Notes: a model not told the origin generated them from the sequence alone. A stretch of 64,000 bases of DNA from Pseudomonadota bacterium (GCA_024229515.1 JAAESI010000310.1:27938-91937), one strand, 5' to 3'; shown: positions 11,553 through 20,877, counted from the first letter of the stretch. Made by a program: numbers and translations.

Positions 11553-13071
11553 CGCGCGCCAGGGCCGAGCGGCTCGGATCGGGCTCGCCGTCGCGGCGGT
11601 CTTCGTCGTGGCGGAGCACCTGCGCACCCTCGGCGAGTGCCTCAACCCGCGCTACGGCGGCGGCGCCGAGTACATCGAGCACCTGCGCCGCGCGCGCACC
11701 TGGCGGATCGTGCGCGACGGCGAAGGCTGGACCGCCCTCGTGAACCACCTGGATCGCTCCGAGTACCCGCCGGGGCTGATGCTCGCGCAGCTTCCGTTCG
11801 ACCTCGTGACCGGCCCCACCCTGCCGACCGCGGTGGTGACCCAGTTGGCCTGGCTCGCGCTCCTGGTGGGCGCGACCATCGCGTGCGCCCGGGCCCTCGG
11901 GCTCGGGCCGTCCGCACCGTGGGCGGGCACGCTGGTGCTCCTGGCCCCGGGGGCGTGGTCCACGGCTCGGCTCTTCTACTACGACCTCCCTTGCGCGGCG
12001 GCGTTGGCGGTGGCGTTGGCGGCGTGGCTGCACGGCGTCCGCAAACCCGGCCTCGCGCCCTTCCTCGTGGCCACGATCGCGGTGCTGGGGGCCGAGCTGT
12101 TCCGGTGGGAAGCGGTGCTCGCGGCAGCTCCCCTGGCGGCGGCGGCGGGGGCGGCGGCGCTGGCCTCGGAGGGATCACGCGCCACGCGAGCACGCGCCCT
12201 GGGCCTCATCGCCGGCAGCTGCGGGACGGCCGCGGCGGCGGCCTGGCTCTACATCCGGACCTTCCCCGTGTCCGCGGGCATGCGCATCGGCCAGCTTCGG
12301 GACGTCAACGAGCTCGACGGCCACATCGGGGGCGAGGGCGTCGCGGGCGCCTTCGCGGGGCGGCTGGGGACCCTGCACGAGGACGCCCTTCGCTTCTATC
12401 CGACGACGCTGGCGGAGGCGATCTGGGGCGCCTCGCTGACCCTCGGTGCGGCGGTCGCGATCGGCATGCTCGTGACCCGCCGTCCGCTGCCCCGACCGGT
12501 GCTCGCGTTGACCGCCGGAGGCGTGATCGGGGTGCCGGCGGCGCTGCTCGCCGTCACCGACATCCTGGAGTCGCGCTTCCTCCTCCCAATGCTCCCCGTG
12601 CTGGCGGTGGGCACGGCTGCGGGCCTGCTGCAGCTGCCGGGCAAGGCGCGGACGGGGGCGCTGATCGGGGTCTCGACCCTCGCCGCCGTCCAGCTCCTCG
12701 CGTTCGATCTGACCTCCATCACGTCGCCCCGCGGCCTCGTCCCGTCGGCGTCCTACGGCTCGATCCGCTCCGATCGGCCGATGGACCGCGAGTGCACGGA
12801 TCTGGGGGCGGCCCGCGCCGCGCTGCGCGAGATGCCCGCGGACGCCGCCACCTTCCTCCTCGATCCCGCCAACATGTCCCTGGGGCAGACCCCGCACGTG
12901 TGGGACTACGCGGTGCTGCTCGAGCGCCGCCCGGTCCGCCGGGTCGATCAGCCCCCCGTCGACATCCGCGTCCTCGACGACGACACCGACGAGCCCGGAC
13001 GCCGGGTCCCCTACGTGCGCCACGAGGACCCGGACCGCCCGGGCGTGCTCACCCTGGTGGCGGTTCCGTGA
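11542..13071 (+). CDS. Multi-spanning membrane protein, possible GT-C glycosyltransferase
   Basis: 509 aa with ten or more hydrophobic segments and a short soluble tail. The first loop has RYGGGAEYIEHLRR and SEYPPGLMLAQLPF. Acidic and aromatic loop-1 residues and a YPP-type turn recall GT39/ArnT-like proteins that use polyprenyl-phosphate sugars. LFYYDLPCAAAL and ELFRWEAVL also fit that pattern. It sits between two paralogous membrane proteins, overlapping both (11 bp upstream, GTGA downstream), so the three are probably co-translated and may form one complex. Substrate unknown. Confidence 0.5.
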   Translation: MEADARQGRAARIGLAVAAVFVVAEHLRTLGECLNPRYGGGAEYIEHLRRARTWRIVRDGEGWTALVNHLDRSEYPPGLMLAQLPFDLVTGPTLPTAVVTQLAWLALLVGATIACARALGLGPSAPWAGTLVLLAPGAWSTARLFYYDLPCAAALAVALAAWLHGVRKPGLAPFLVATIAVLGAELFRWEAVLAAAPLAAAAGAAALASEGSRATRARALGLIAGSCGTAAAAAWLYIRTFPVSAGMRIGQLRDVNELDGHIGGEGVAGAFAGRLGTLHEDALRFYPTTLAEAIWGASLTLGAAVAIGMLVTRRPLPRPVLALTAGGVIGVPAALLAVTDILESRFLLPMLPVLAVGTAAGLLQLPGKARTGALIGVSTLAAVQLLAFDLTSITSPRGLVPSASYGSIRSDRPMDRECTDLGAARAALREMPADAATFLLDPANMSLGQTPHVWDYAVLLERRPVRRVDQPPVDIRVLDDDTDEPGRRVPYVRHEDPDRPGVLTLVAVP

Positions 13072-15167
13072 CCCGGCTGGACTACGCCCTCGCGGCGATC
13101 GCGTTCGCGGCCGCGTGCCTCTTCTGGGTCACCTGCCTGGGGGTGGGCGAGGCGAGCGGGGACGCCTTCATGCCGATCGAGTGCGGCTGGCGCACCTTCG
13201 GAAGCCTCCGGCCGGTGCAGCCGGCCCAGCCGATCTACGGCTACGGGGTCTGTCTCGGCGGCGCGGGGCTGCTCGCGTTTGCGCACGACATGCTCGACGT
13301 CACGCGAAACCGGGCGATCGTGGGGGCCGCCTCGGCTTCCCTGGTGTTCCTCGCTGTGCGCGCCGCCGCCCCCGCCATGGCCGGCGTCAGCATGCCCGCC
13401 GCCGCCGCCGCGCTGATGGTGCGGCACCCGAGCCTCATCGACTCCCATATCGAGGGCAAGCACGGGTACCTCGCGTTGACCTGGATCTCCATCGCCCTGC
13501 TGGGCGCCGCCATCGCGACGGCGCGCCGATCGACCGCGGCCGTGGTCATCGCCGCCGTGGCCGTCCCGATGGCGGTGATGAACCACCCCTTCTCGCTCTG
13601 GCTCGGCGTCGCCGCCCGCGCCCTCGTCCCCCTGCTGCACGCCCGCCACGGCACCCGAACCCTCGCCGCCGCGGCGGGGGCCTGGCTGCTGCTGACGCTC
13701 CCCCGGCTGGGTCCGATGTTCATGGAGCTCGGAACCAGCGGCGACCTCGGTCGGCTGACCCGCCCCGACGTCGGCTTCGAGGAAGCGCTGGCGGGCACCT
13801 GGTCCGGCCTCGCCGCCCCGGTCCACGTCATCGTCGCGATCGGCCTCGTGGTGCTCGCCGCGGGCCTGCTCCGACGGCCCCCCGAAGGGCACGAAGGCTC
13901 CCGGCTGGCGGCGCCCGCGACGGCGTGGGCACTCGCCGCGATCGTGTCGGTCGCGACGCTCGTGGCCACGACCTCGATCCTCGGCTTCGTCCGCGCCTAC
14001 CACGTACAACTGATCGCCCCCGTGGGCGCCCTCGGCCTCGGGGTCGCAGCCGCCACCCTGGTCGAACGCATGCTTCGGGTCAGCGGGCAGCCCGCCGTCG
14101 CCGGGGTCCTCGGGGTCGCGCTGGCGTGGGGGGTCGCCGACGTGGCCTCCGGCGGCGAGCCGCTGCTGGACCGCACCTGCCCCGACGTGCCCGCCTCAGC
14201 CCTCACGGCCGCCGGCAGCGCGGCCATCCAGGCCACCATCGCCGCCGACGCCGACGGCGGGGTGATCGTCAGCGACCTCTACCTCGGGGTCGCGACCATC
14301 GACGCCGCCGTGCCCATCGCCCTGGGCCTGTACCGCGACGGGATCACCCCCACCGAGCCGGTGACCTGGTACTGGATCATCAGCGGAGAAGACGACGAGC
14401 AGACCCACCGCATCGCCTCGGCCCCGGGCCTCCGCCGGATCCTCGGCCCCCCCACGATCCGCAACCACGTCGTCGCCGTGACCAGCCCCGGGGGGCTCCG
14501 CACCGCCGTCTGCGCCGAGGGGCTCGCCGAACACGAGCGGTTCACCAGCTCGTACCGCACCTGGCTGGCGTGGATGGACCACGCCGCCGGGACGTCGACC
14601 CTGGTCCCACCGGATCCGCTGGACTGCAGCCTGGACGAGCCCCCCCCCCCCGGAGCTGTCCCAGGAGGACGTCGTCACGGGCCTGCGCCGCACCCTGGAG
14701 GAGGCTTCGTTCCGGTGGGTCCGCGGACCGGACGACGTGCCCGCCTCGCTGGCCGACCGCACGGTGATCCTCCAGGTCTTCGACTGCCTCGACACGCAGC
14801 TTTCGGCGGGCCTGACGTGGCTCGATATGATCGAGGAGCGGGAGCTTCGCCGCGGCAGCGTGATGCTCTCGGTGCTGCTGTCCCCGCAGCCCGAGTTCCG
14901 CGACCCCGACGGGGACCGCCTCGCGGCATGACCCACGGCCGGGACCGCACCCTGGGGATCGCCTTGGATGGGAGCCTCAAGTTGGATCTCCGCCTCGAGA
15001 CAACCCCGCGGACCCTGATCTACGACCGCGACGGTCGGCTGCGGGGCAGCTTCGACGAGCCGATCCTCCACGGCTCCGCCCTCGAGCGGCAGGCCGATCA
15101 GCTGCTGGATCGGCTCTACGCCGAAGATGAGCGGCGAAGGTTGGATTCAGCGCCGGTTCCCCGCTAG
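13068..15167 (+). pseudogene. Frameshifted paralogue of the membrane protein at 9375
   Basis: Starts at GTG 13068 and encodes the same architecture as the first gene (GDAFMPIECGWRT, VMNHPFSLW, LGFVRAYHVQLIAPVG, VSDLYLGV, PPDPLDCSL). The frame is lost in a run of twelve C at 14640-14651: with eleven C the frame would continue through PELSQEDVVTGLRR and VILQVFDCLD to about 14930. A second shift near 14925-14935 is needed to return to the first frame, which then reads TPRTLIYDRDGRLRGSF to the stop at 15165-15167. This mirrors the TPRALVYDHLGQLRADV end of the intact copy. Whether this is decay, phase variation or two sequencing errors cannot be decided here. Full length would be about 700 aa. Confidence 0.75.
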
Positions 15168-15180
15168 GGTTTCGTTGGGC

Positions 15181-15199
15181 GGTGGTCAGGAGGACCACC
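15181..15199 (+). promoter_or_regulatory. Shine-Dalgarno presented in the loop of a perfect 7-bp hairpin
   Basis: GGTGGTC-AGGAG-GACCACC: perfect 7-bp arms (15181-15187 / 15193-15199) with the Shine-Dalgarno AGGAG as the five-base loop, 8 nt before the GTG at 15202. The structure could control ribosome access to the pseudokinase gene. It also fixes the start of that gene. Confidence 0.55.
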
Positions 15200-15201
15200 A
15201 A

Positions 15202-16203
15202 GTGACTCGAGGAGCAAGAAGTCTCGGACGAGCCGAGTTGCGGGATCGCGTTGAGCGCATCCTGCAGTTCGACAGGGAACGCGCGGGCCTCAGCCCGGCG
15301 GACCGCGAGCCCATCACGTACAGCACGAAGATCGAGATGGAAGCGGTGCACATCCGCAACGGCCTCACGTGGGGCGTCGGATCGCAAGCCGCGGACACCA
15401 CCCTGATCGCCCCCCTGGGCGAGGACCCCTGGGGCGCCTGGCAGGCCCAACGAAACGACACCGGCGCGCCGTTGGTGACGCGGGTCTTTCCGCTGCACCG
15501 CCTGGGCGAGGTCCGGGCGCTGGGCACGTTCATCCTCGGCATGCGGGCGATGCACAAGGTGCCCCGAGAGCAGGCCGGGGGCCGCTTCATCGCCCCCCTG
15601 TGGCGCATCGACGGCACGCTCCTGGCGTACTCCATGCCGGCCCAACCGGGTCGCAGCCTCGCCAACGGCGCCCACCGCAACTGGACCGCGAAGATCCGGC
15701 TGCACTTCCTCGTCGAGCTGATCGAGGGCGTGGCGGCGCTGCACCGGGCCGGCTACGTGCACGGCAACCTCAAGCCGAGCAACGTGCTGCTGGACCAGGT
15801 CGGCCGGCCCCACGTCTCGGACTGCGGCTCCCCCGGCGTGCCCCAGAACGAGCTCGACGAGGCGGCGGTCCTCAACGGCCGCTTCCCGTTCGTCGCCCCC
15901 GAGGTGGGGCGGGCGCTGGTGCCTCCCGGCTACCGCGCGGACGTCTACGCCCTCGGTCGGGTCGCCCACATGGTCGCCGCCGGCCTGGCCTCCGGGCCGC
16001 GGCTTCCGGCGGCGTTCGCGCACCACGATCCCGGCACCCTGCCCAAGAAGCTGTCCAAGCTGATCGCGCGGGCGACGGAGTGGGACCCGGAGGATCGGTA
16101 CACCAGCGCGATCGACATCGCTCCCGGGGATGCGCCAGAGCTCCGGCCCCTGGCAGGCGCTCGCCCTCAGTCGGGTGATCGCGTAGCGCGCCCGATGCGC
16201 TGA
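15202..16203 (+). CDS. Protein kinase-like protein, predicted pseudokinase
   Basis: 333 aa from GTG 15202, chosen for its AGGAGG 8 nt upstream. The C-lobe of a Ser/Thr kinase is recognisable: VELIEGVAALHRAGYVHGNLKPSNVLL (residues ~171-197, stated here in parts: YVHGNLKPSN), SDCG in place of DFG (207-209), VAPEVG in the APE position and YRADVYALG. The catalytic HRD is HGN (187-189), so the base Asp is Asn. No Gly-rich loop is evident in the N-lobe. It is therefore probably inactive and serves as a scaffold or sensor. It lies directly after the membrane-protein trio and overlaps the 3' end of the convergent psd by 37 bp. Its partner is unknown. Confidence 0.6.
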   Translation: MTRGARSLGRAELRDRVERILQFDRERAGLSPADREPITYSTKIEMEAVHIRNGLTWGVGSQAADTTLIAPLGEDPWGAWQAQRNDTGAPLVTRVFPLHRLGEVRALGTFILGMRAMHKVPREQAGGRFIAPLWRIDGTLLAYSMPAQPGRSLANGAHRNWTAKIRLHFLVELIEGVAALHRAGYVHGNLKPSNVLLDQVGRPHVSDCGSPGVPQNELDEAAVLNGRFPFVAPEVGRALVPPGYRADVYALGRVAHMVAAGLASGPRLPAAFAHHDPGTLPKKLSKLIARATEWDPEDRYTSAIDIAPGDAPELRPLAGARPQSGDRVARPMR

Positions 16204-17012
16204 CCGACCTGGACGTCGACGCCCGGCTCGGTCTCCCAGACGGCCTGCCCGGGCTCGAACACCAGCACCACGGTGCTCCCCATCTCGAACTGCCCCAGCT
16301 CGTCGCCGGCGGCGATGGGCAGGTCCAACTCCGCCTCGTGAGCGGCCCCGCCGGTGTTCGTGATGAGGTCGGAGAAGGTCACCGCCATGCGGCCCACGCC
16401 GAAGGCGCCGACCATCACGACCGCCACCTCGCCGCGGTCTTCGGTGGCGATCCGAATGACCAGACGCTCGTTGCGCGCGAACAGATCACGGATCTTGCGG
16501 GTCGCGGCCGGGAACACGGGCCAGAGCCGCCCCGGCCGGTACCGGTACCCGATGATCCGACCGGTCACGGGGCTGTGAACGCGGTGGTAGTCCCGCGGAC
16601 TCAGGTACAGCACGGCAAAGGGGCCCCCGTCGTACCGGCCATCACCGCCGAGGAGGTCCTGGACGGCGTAGTCCAGCTCGGGGGACTGGGGGAGCCGGCC
16701 GCCCTCGGCGAGGCCGCAGGCGTAGACCTTGGCGTCGGCGGGTCCGACCACGGCGTCGGCGTCCGGGCAGACCGGTCGAGCGCCGGGCCTGAGGGCGCGG
16801 GTGAAGAAGGCTACGACGGAGTCGAAGTCGGCGACGTCCTGCTCGACCTCGGTCAGATCGACCCGGTAGTGCCGGATGTACCAACGCAAGAACGTGCGCA
16901 GCACGAACTTCGGCGGACGCGTGCGCAGGACCCACCCCATCGCCCGCGACGTGCGCTTTCGGGGGATCACCGACAGGAATCCGATGACGAGGCCGTCCTT
17001 CATCGCGTCCAT
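16167..17012 (-). CDS. psd: Phosphatidylserine decarboxylase proenzyme
   Basis: Converts phosphatidylserine to phosphatidylethanolamine at the membrane. 281 aa from ATG 17012; longer upstream frames lack family similarity. It has the YLSPRDYHRVHSPVTG motif with the catalytic Asp/His region, VVMVGAFGVG-type strands, and the C-terminal EMGST motif where autocleavage before the Ser generates the pyruvoyl group. ATG at 17003 is an alternative start. It is convergent with the pseudokinase gene and divergent from dnaJ. Confidence 0.92.
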   Translation of the reverse strand: MDAMKDGLVIGFLSVIPRKRTSRAMGWVLRTRPPKFVLRTFLRWYIRHYRVDLTEVEQDVADFDSVVAFFTRALRPGARPVCPDADAVVGPADAKVYACGLAEGGRLPQSPELDYAVQDLLGGDGRYDGGPFAVLYLSPRDYHRVHSPVTGRIIGYRYRPGRLWPVFPAATRKIRDLFARNERLVIRIATEDRGEVAVVMVGAFGVGRMAVTFSDLITNTGGAAHEAELDLPIAAGDELGQFEMGSTVVLVFEPGQAVWETEPGVDVQVGQRIGRATRSPD

Positions 17013-17112
17013 CCGGGACGCGCCCCTACGGGTGCCCTGCGAGCATGGACCTCCGACTCTTGTCTCCGGTTCATCGGCGCGGAACCTAGCGCACCCCTTA
17101 CGCGGGCGCGCG

Positions 17113-17141
17113 CTTGACACCCACGACCCGCCCATTACGTT
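17113..17141 (+). promoter_or_regulatory. dnaJ-Bat operon promoter
   Basis: CTTGACA at 17113-17119, spacer 16 bp, TACGTT at 17136-17141. The predicted transcription start falls within a few bases of the dnaJ ATG (17152), and no Shine-Dalgarno is visible between them, so the dnaJ message may be leaderless. Confidence 0.55.
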
Positions 17142-17151
17142 GCGCGCTTCG

Positions 17152-18303
17152 ATGGCAAGCCCACGCGACTACTACGAGGTCCTCGGAATCGGACGCGACG
17201 CCTCCGCCAAGGAGATGAAGAAGGCGTACCGCGCCCTCGCGCTCAAGTTCCACCCGGATCGGAACCCCGACGACAAGGAGGCCGAGGCCAGCTTCAAGGA
17301 AGCGGCGGAGGCCTACGAGGTCCTCAACGACCCCAAGAAGCGCGAGCTGTACGACCGCTTCGGCCACGACGGGCTGAAGAACAGCGGGTACGGCGGCTTC
17401 CAGGGCGGCGTCGAAGACATCTTCAGCGCGTTCGGCGACATGTTCGGCGATCTCTTCGGCTTCGGTGGCGGGGGCGGACAGCGACGCGGAGGCGCCCGAC
17501 GGCGGGCTCCCCGACGCGGCCAGGACATGCGCTTCGACCTGTCGCTGGACTTCGAGAAGGCGGCCTTCGGCACCAACGAAGAGATCCTCGTGCAGCGCGC
17601 GGAGATCTGCGAGCCCTGTTCGGGCAAGGGCGGCAAGGCGGGCACCGAGCCGGAGACCTGCGGCACCTGCGGCGGGCGCGGAGAGGTCATCCAGCAGCAG
17701 GCGTTCCTCCAGATCCGGACCGCCTGCCCCACCTGCCGGGGCGCGGGCAGCTCCTACGCGGAGAACTGCGACGAGTGCAACGGCCGCGGTCGCATCCCCG
17801 TCGAGCGCAAGCTCGCGGTCAACGTGCCCCGCGGCGTCGATGACGGCATGCAGCTGCGGCTGTCGGGCGAGGGCGAGCCGGGCTCGATGGGGGCGCCTCC
17901 CGGCGACCTCTACGTCTTCCTCCACGTTCGCCCCCACGAGATCTTCGAGCGCCACGGCGACGACGTCGTCTGCGCCCTCGACCTTAGCTTCCCCCAGGCC
18001 TCCCTCGGCACCGAGATCGAGGTGCCGACGCTGGACGGCAGCGACACCGTCAAGGTGAAGTCGGGCACCCAGAACGGCGGGCTCGTCCGCCTCAAGGGCA
18101 AGGGCATCCCCAACGTCCGCACCGGCAATCGGGGCGACCAGGTGATGCAGTGCAAGGTCGCCACCCCCAAGCACCTGACCGACCGACAGCGCGAGATCCT
18201 CGAGGAGTTCGCGACCATCGACGGCGAGAAGGTCCGCAAGGGGGAGTCGGGCACCGGGAGCCTGCGCCGCTTCATCAGCCGACTGACGGGATCCGACGAC
18301 TGA
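17152..18303 (+). CDS. dnaJ: Chaperone DnaJ (Hsp40)
   Basis: Type I J-protein, 383 aa, stimulating DnaK ATPase. J domain residues 1-70 with HPD at 34-36; a Gly/Phe-rich stretch (FSAFGDMFGDLFGFGGGGG) near 85-105; a zinc domain with four CxxCxGxG repeats (CEPCSGKG, CGTCGGRG, CPTCRGAG, CDECNGRG); then the C-terminal substrate domains. The first gene of a long run of overlapping genes: its TGA shares one base with the ATG of the next gene (TGATG), so it is coupled to the MoxR/Bat genes downstream. Confidence 0.96.
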   Translation: MASPRDYYEVLGIGRDASAKEMKKAYRALALKFHPDRNPDDKEAEASFKEAAEAYEVLNDPKKRELYDRFGHDGLKNSGYGGFQGGVEDIFSAFGDMFGDLFGFGGGGGQRRGGARRRAPRRGQDMRFDLSLDFEKAAFGTNEEILVQRAEICEPCSGKGGKAGTEPETCGTCGGRGEVIQQQAFLQIRTACPTCRGAGSSYAENCDECNGRGRIPVERKLAVNVPRGVDDGMQLRLSGEGEPGSMGAPPGDLYVFLHVRPHEIFERHGDDVVCALDLSFPQASLGTEIEVPTLDGSDTVKVKSGTQNGGLVRLKGKGIPNVRTGNRGDQVMQCKVATPKHLTDRQREILEEFATIDGEKVRKGESGTGSLRRFISRLTGSDD

Positions 18304-18803
18304 TGCTTCGACTCGCGGCTTTCCTGTCGGCGGCAGTCCTGCTGGCCGCGAGTGCTCCGTCCGCCAAGCTGGTTCAGCGGGCGGGCGACACGTCCCCCAG
18401 CGGCAAGTTCCTCATGCAGGTCGAAGTCGACTGGGAGGGCCGCCCCGAGGAGTACCTGCTCGGCGCCCCCACCGTGGATGCCCCCAAGGGCGGCGCGGTG
18501 CGCATGGGCCGGACCGCCAGCAGCTTCGATGGCACCCGCACCCACTGGACCGCTGACGTGGTGGTCGAGCTCCCCGACAAGGGGACCGAGTGGAACGTCG
18601 GCCCCGCCCGCATCCCCATCAAGGCCGGCCCCCACGCGGGGCAGGACCTGACCGCAGCGCCGCTCAAAGTCGGCTCCCCCAACACGAAGCGCCAGGCCCT
18701 GATCGCTCAGGGAATCGGCAACGGCGTCGTCGTGTTCCTCGTCCTCGCATACGTGACCTTTCGCTGGCGGGGACTGACCCGCCTGGAGGAAGCCCCCGCA
18801 TGA
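18303..18803 (+). CDS. Small membrane-anchored exported protein of the Bat operon
   Basis: 166 aa, not recognised by family. It has an N-terminal signal peptide (LRLAAFLSAAVLLAASAPS), a beta-rich exported domain of about 110 residues, and a C-terminal membrane helix (GIGNGVVVFLVLAYVTF) followed by RWRGL. Start at ATG 18303 overlaps the dnaJ stop; its own stop overlaps moxR (ATGA). Position and topology suggest an accessory envelope component of the MoxR/Bat system. Confidence 0.6.
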   Translation: MLRLAAFLSAAVLLAASAPSAKLVQRAGDTSPSGKFLMQVEVDWEGRPEEYLLGAPTVDAPKGGAVRMGRTASSFDGTRTHWTADVVVELPDKGTEWNVGPARIPIKAGPHAGQDLTAAPLKVGSPNTKRQALIAQGIGNGVVVFLVLAYVTFRWRGLTRLEEAPA

Positions 18804-19795
18804 CCGCCCCCGTCTACGACCTCGAACAAGTGCGCGCCCAGCTGGAGCAGGTCTCCGGCTACTTCGGCCTGCTCCGACAGCAGGTGGCCCGCGTCGTCGT
18901 CGGCCAGAGCTACATGGTCGAACGCCTGCTGATCGGCCTGCTGTCCGGGGGCCACATCCTCCTGGAGGGGGTCCCGGGCCTCGCCAAGACCACCACGGTG
19001 AAGGCGCTCAGCGACGCGATCCAGACCGGCTTCAGCCGAATCTCGTTCACGCCCGACCTGCTCCCCGCCGACGTCCTCGGCACGCAGATCTACAGCCCCA
19101 AGACCGGCGAGTTCTCCGTCAAGCAGGGGCCGGTGTTCACCAACATCCTGCTCGCGGACGAGATCAACCGGGCCCCCGCGAAGGTGCAGTCGGCGCTGCT
19201 GGAGGCGATGCAGGAGCGCAACGTCACCATCGGCGACACGACGTTCCCGCTGCCCGACCCGTTCCTCGTGCTCGCCACGCAGAACCCGCTGGAGCAGGAG
19301 GGGACCTACCCGCTGCCGGAGGCCCAGGTCGACCGCTTCATGATGAAGCTGCGGGTCGGCTACCCGACGCGGGACGAGGAGAAGGAGATCCTCCGCCGCT
19401 CCATCGCCGGCTTCCCGAAGCTCGACCCGGTGCTCACCCCGGACCACATCCGGCACGCCCGCAAGGTCGCCGCGACCATCCGGTTCGACGACAAGCTGGT
19501 CGACTACATCCTCGACATCGTGTCCGCGACCCGGGACCCCAAGGGGGCCGGCATCAACGACCTGGACGGCCTCCTGGAGTTCGGCGGCTCGCCGCGCGCG
19601 ACCCTCGCCCTGGAGCAGGCCGCCCGCGCCCACGCCTTCCTCGCCGGACGCGCCTACGTGACGTCCGCCGACATCAAGACCATCGCCCCCGACGTGCTCC
19701 GGCACCGCCTCGTGCTCAGCTACGAAGCGGAAGCCGAAGAGGTCGACGCGGACGAGATCATCGCCCGCATCCTCGCCAGCGTGCCCGTTCCTTAG
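18800..19795 (+). CDS. moxR: MoxR-family AAA+ ATPase
   Basis: 331 aa MoxR-type AAA+ chaperone. Walker A GVPGLAKT at residues 57-64, Walker B LLADE near 117-121, sensor-1 region VLATQNP and a QVDRFMMKL arginine-finger segment. MoxR ATPases act with vWA-domain proteins as metal-insertion or envelope-remodelling chaperones, and five vWA/Bat genes follow here in tandem. ATGA overlap with the preceding gene. Confidence 0.92.
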   Translation: MTAPVYDLEQVRAQLEQVSGYFGLLRQQVARVVVGQSYMVERLLIGLLSGGHILLEGVPGLAKTTTVKALSDAIQTGFSRISFTPDLLPADVLGTQIYSPKTGEFSVKQGPVFTNILLADEINRAPAKVQSALLEAMQERNVTIGDTTFPLPDPFLVLATQNPLEQEGTYPLPEAQVDRFMMKLRVGYPTRDEEKEILRRSIAGFPKLDPVLTPDHIRHARKVAATIRFDDKLVDYILDIVSATRDPKGAGINDLDGLLEFGGSPRATLALEQAARAHAFLAGRAYVTSADIKTIAPDVLRHRLVLSYEAEAEEVDADEIIARILASVPVP

Positions 19796-19806
19796 GGAGC
19801 CTCCCG

Positions 19807-20877
19807 GTGCCCACCGCCCTCCTCGGACCCTTCGCGATGGCCCTCGGCGGCGCCGTGCTCGCGGTGCTGATCGGGTGGCAGGTGGCGCAGTGGACCAACC
19901 GGCGGGACGAGGCGCGAATCAAGGCGGCCGGCGGCGGCCACGTCGCGGCGGGCGGGCGGTGGCTCCCCGAAGGCGCCCTCGGCGGCGCCAAGGGGGGCAT
20001 CTCCAGCGAGCTGCTGGCCCAGGTGCGGCGCATCCACATCTCCACGAAGCAGCAGGTCAGCGACCTGATGGCGGGCGAGTACAGCTCCGTCTTCAAGGGG
20101 CGCGGCATGGAGTTCGAGGAGGTGCGCGAGTACGTGCCCGGGGACGACGTGCGGGCCATCGACTGGAACGTCACGGCGCGGATGGAGCAGCCCTACGTCA
20201 AGGAGTTCCGGGAGGAGCGCGAGCTGGTCGTGATGATCCTCGTGGACATCTCCGCCTCGGGCGACTTCGGCACCACCGGCAAGCTCAAGAACGAGCTCGC
20301 GGCCGAGCTCGCCGCGACCCTGGCGTTCGCCGCCACGCGCAACAACGACAAGGTCGGGCTACTCCTGTTCACCGACCGGATCGAGCGGTTCATCGCCCCC
20401 AAGAAGGGGCGCGGCCACGTCTGGCGGGTCATCCGGGAGATCCTCGACTGCGAGCGGCACGGCTCGGGCACAGACCTGGCCGAAGCGCTCGGCTTCCTCA
20501 ACCGGGTGGTCCGGCGCAAGGCGGTGGTGTTCCTGATCTCCGACTTCCTGGACGACGAGGCGGAGTTCGAGCAGCCGCTGCGCATCGCCAACCGCAAGCA
20601 CGACCTCGTCGTGTTCAAGATCGAGGACCCCCGGGAGCGCAGCCTCCCCGACGTCGGCTTCGTCGCCATCGAGGACGCCGAGACCGGACGCCCGGCGTGG
20701 CTGGACACGAGCTCCAAGAAGGTCCGCACCCGCTACAAGTCGTCCACCACGGCCCGCGCCCGGGACCTCCAGGTGCGGCTCCGCAAAATGGACGTCGACC
20801 TGGTGGAGCTCTCCACCAACGAGGGCGTGGCGGCCCCGCTGGTCCGCTACTTCCGCTCCCGGGAGCGGCGCGCCTGA
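19807..20877 (+). CDS. DUF58 family protein
   Basis: 356 aa, GTG start with AGGGAG about 8 nt before. An N-terminal hydrophobic segment (AMALGGAVLAVLIGW) precedes the DUF58 signature: GRGMEFEEVREYVPGDDVRAIDWN (in parts: EEVREYVPGDD, IDWNVTAR), then a vWA-like fold beginning VDISASGDF with a degenerate MIDAS. DUF58 proteins almost always lie next to moxR and are thought to be its partners. The stop overlaps the next ATG by one base. Confidence 0.88.
   Translation: MPTALLGPFAMALGGAVLAVLIGWQVAQWTNRRDEARIKAAGGGHVAAGGRWLPEGALGGAKGGISSELLAQVRRIHISTKQQVSDLMAGEYSSVFKGRGMEFEEVREYVPGDDVRAIDWNVTARMEQPYVKEFREERELVVMILVDISASGDFGTTGKLKNELAAELAATLAFAATRNNDKVGLLLFTDRIERFIAPKKGRGHVWRVIREILDCERHGSGTDLAEALGFLNRVVRRKAVVFLISDFLDDEAEFEQPLRIANRKHDLVVFKIEDPRERSLPDVGFVAIEDAETGRPAWLDTSSKKVRTRYKSSTTARARDLQVRLRKMDVDLVELSTNEGVAAPLVRYFRSRERRA

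Noticed and set aside
13068..15167. Programmed ribosomal frameshift in the membrane-protein gene
   Set aside because: The C12 run could slip, but a second compensating shift about 280 bp later has no slippery run; decay or sequence error is more likely.
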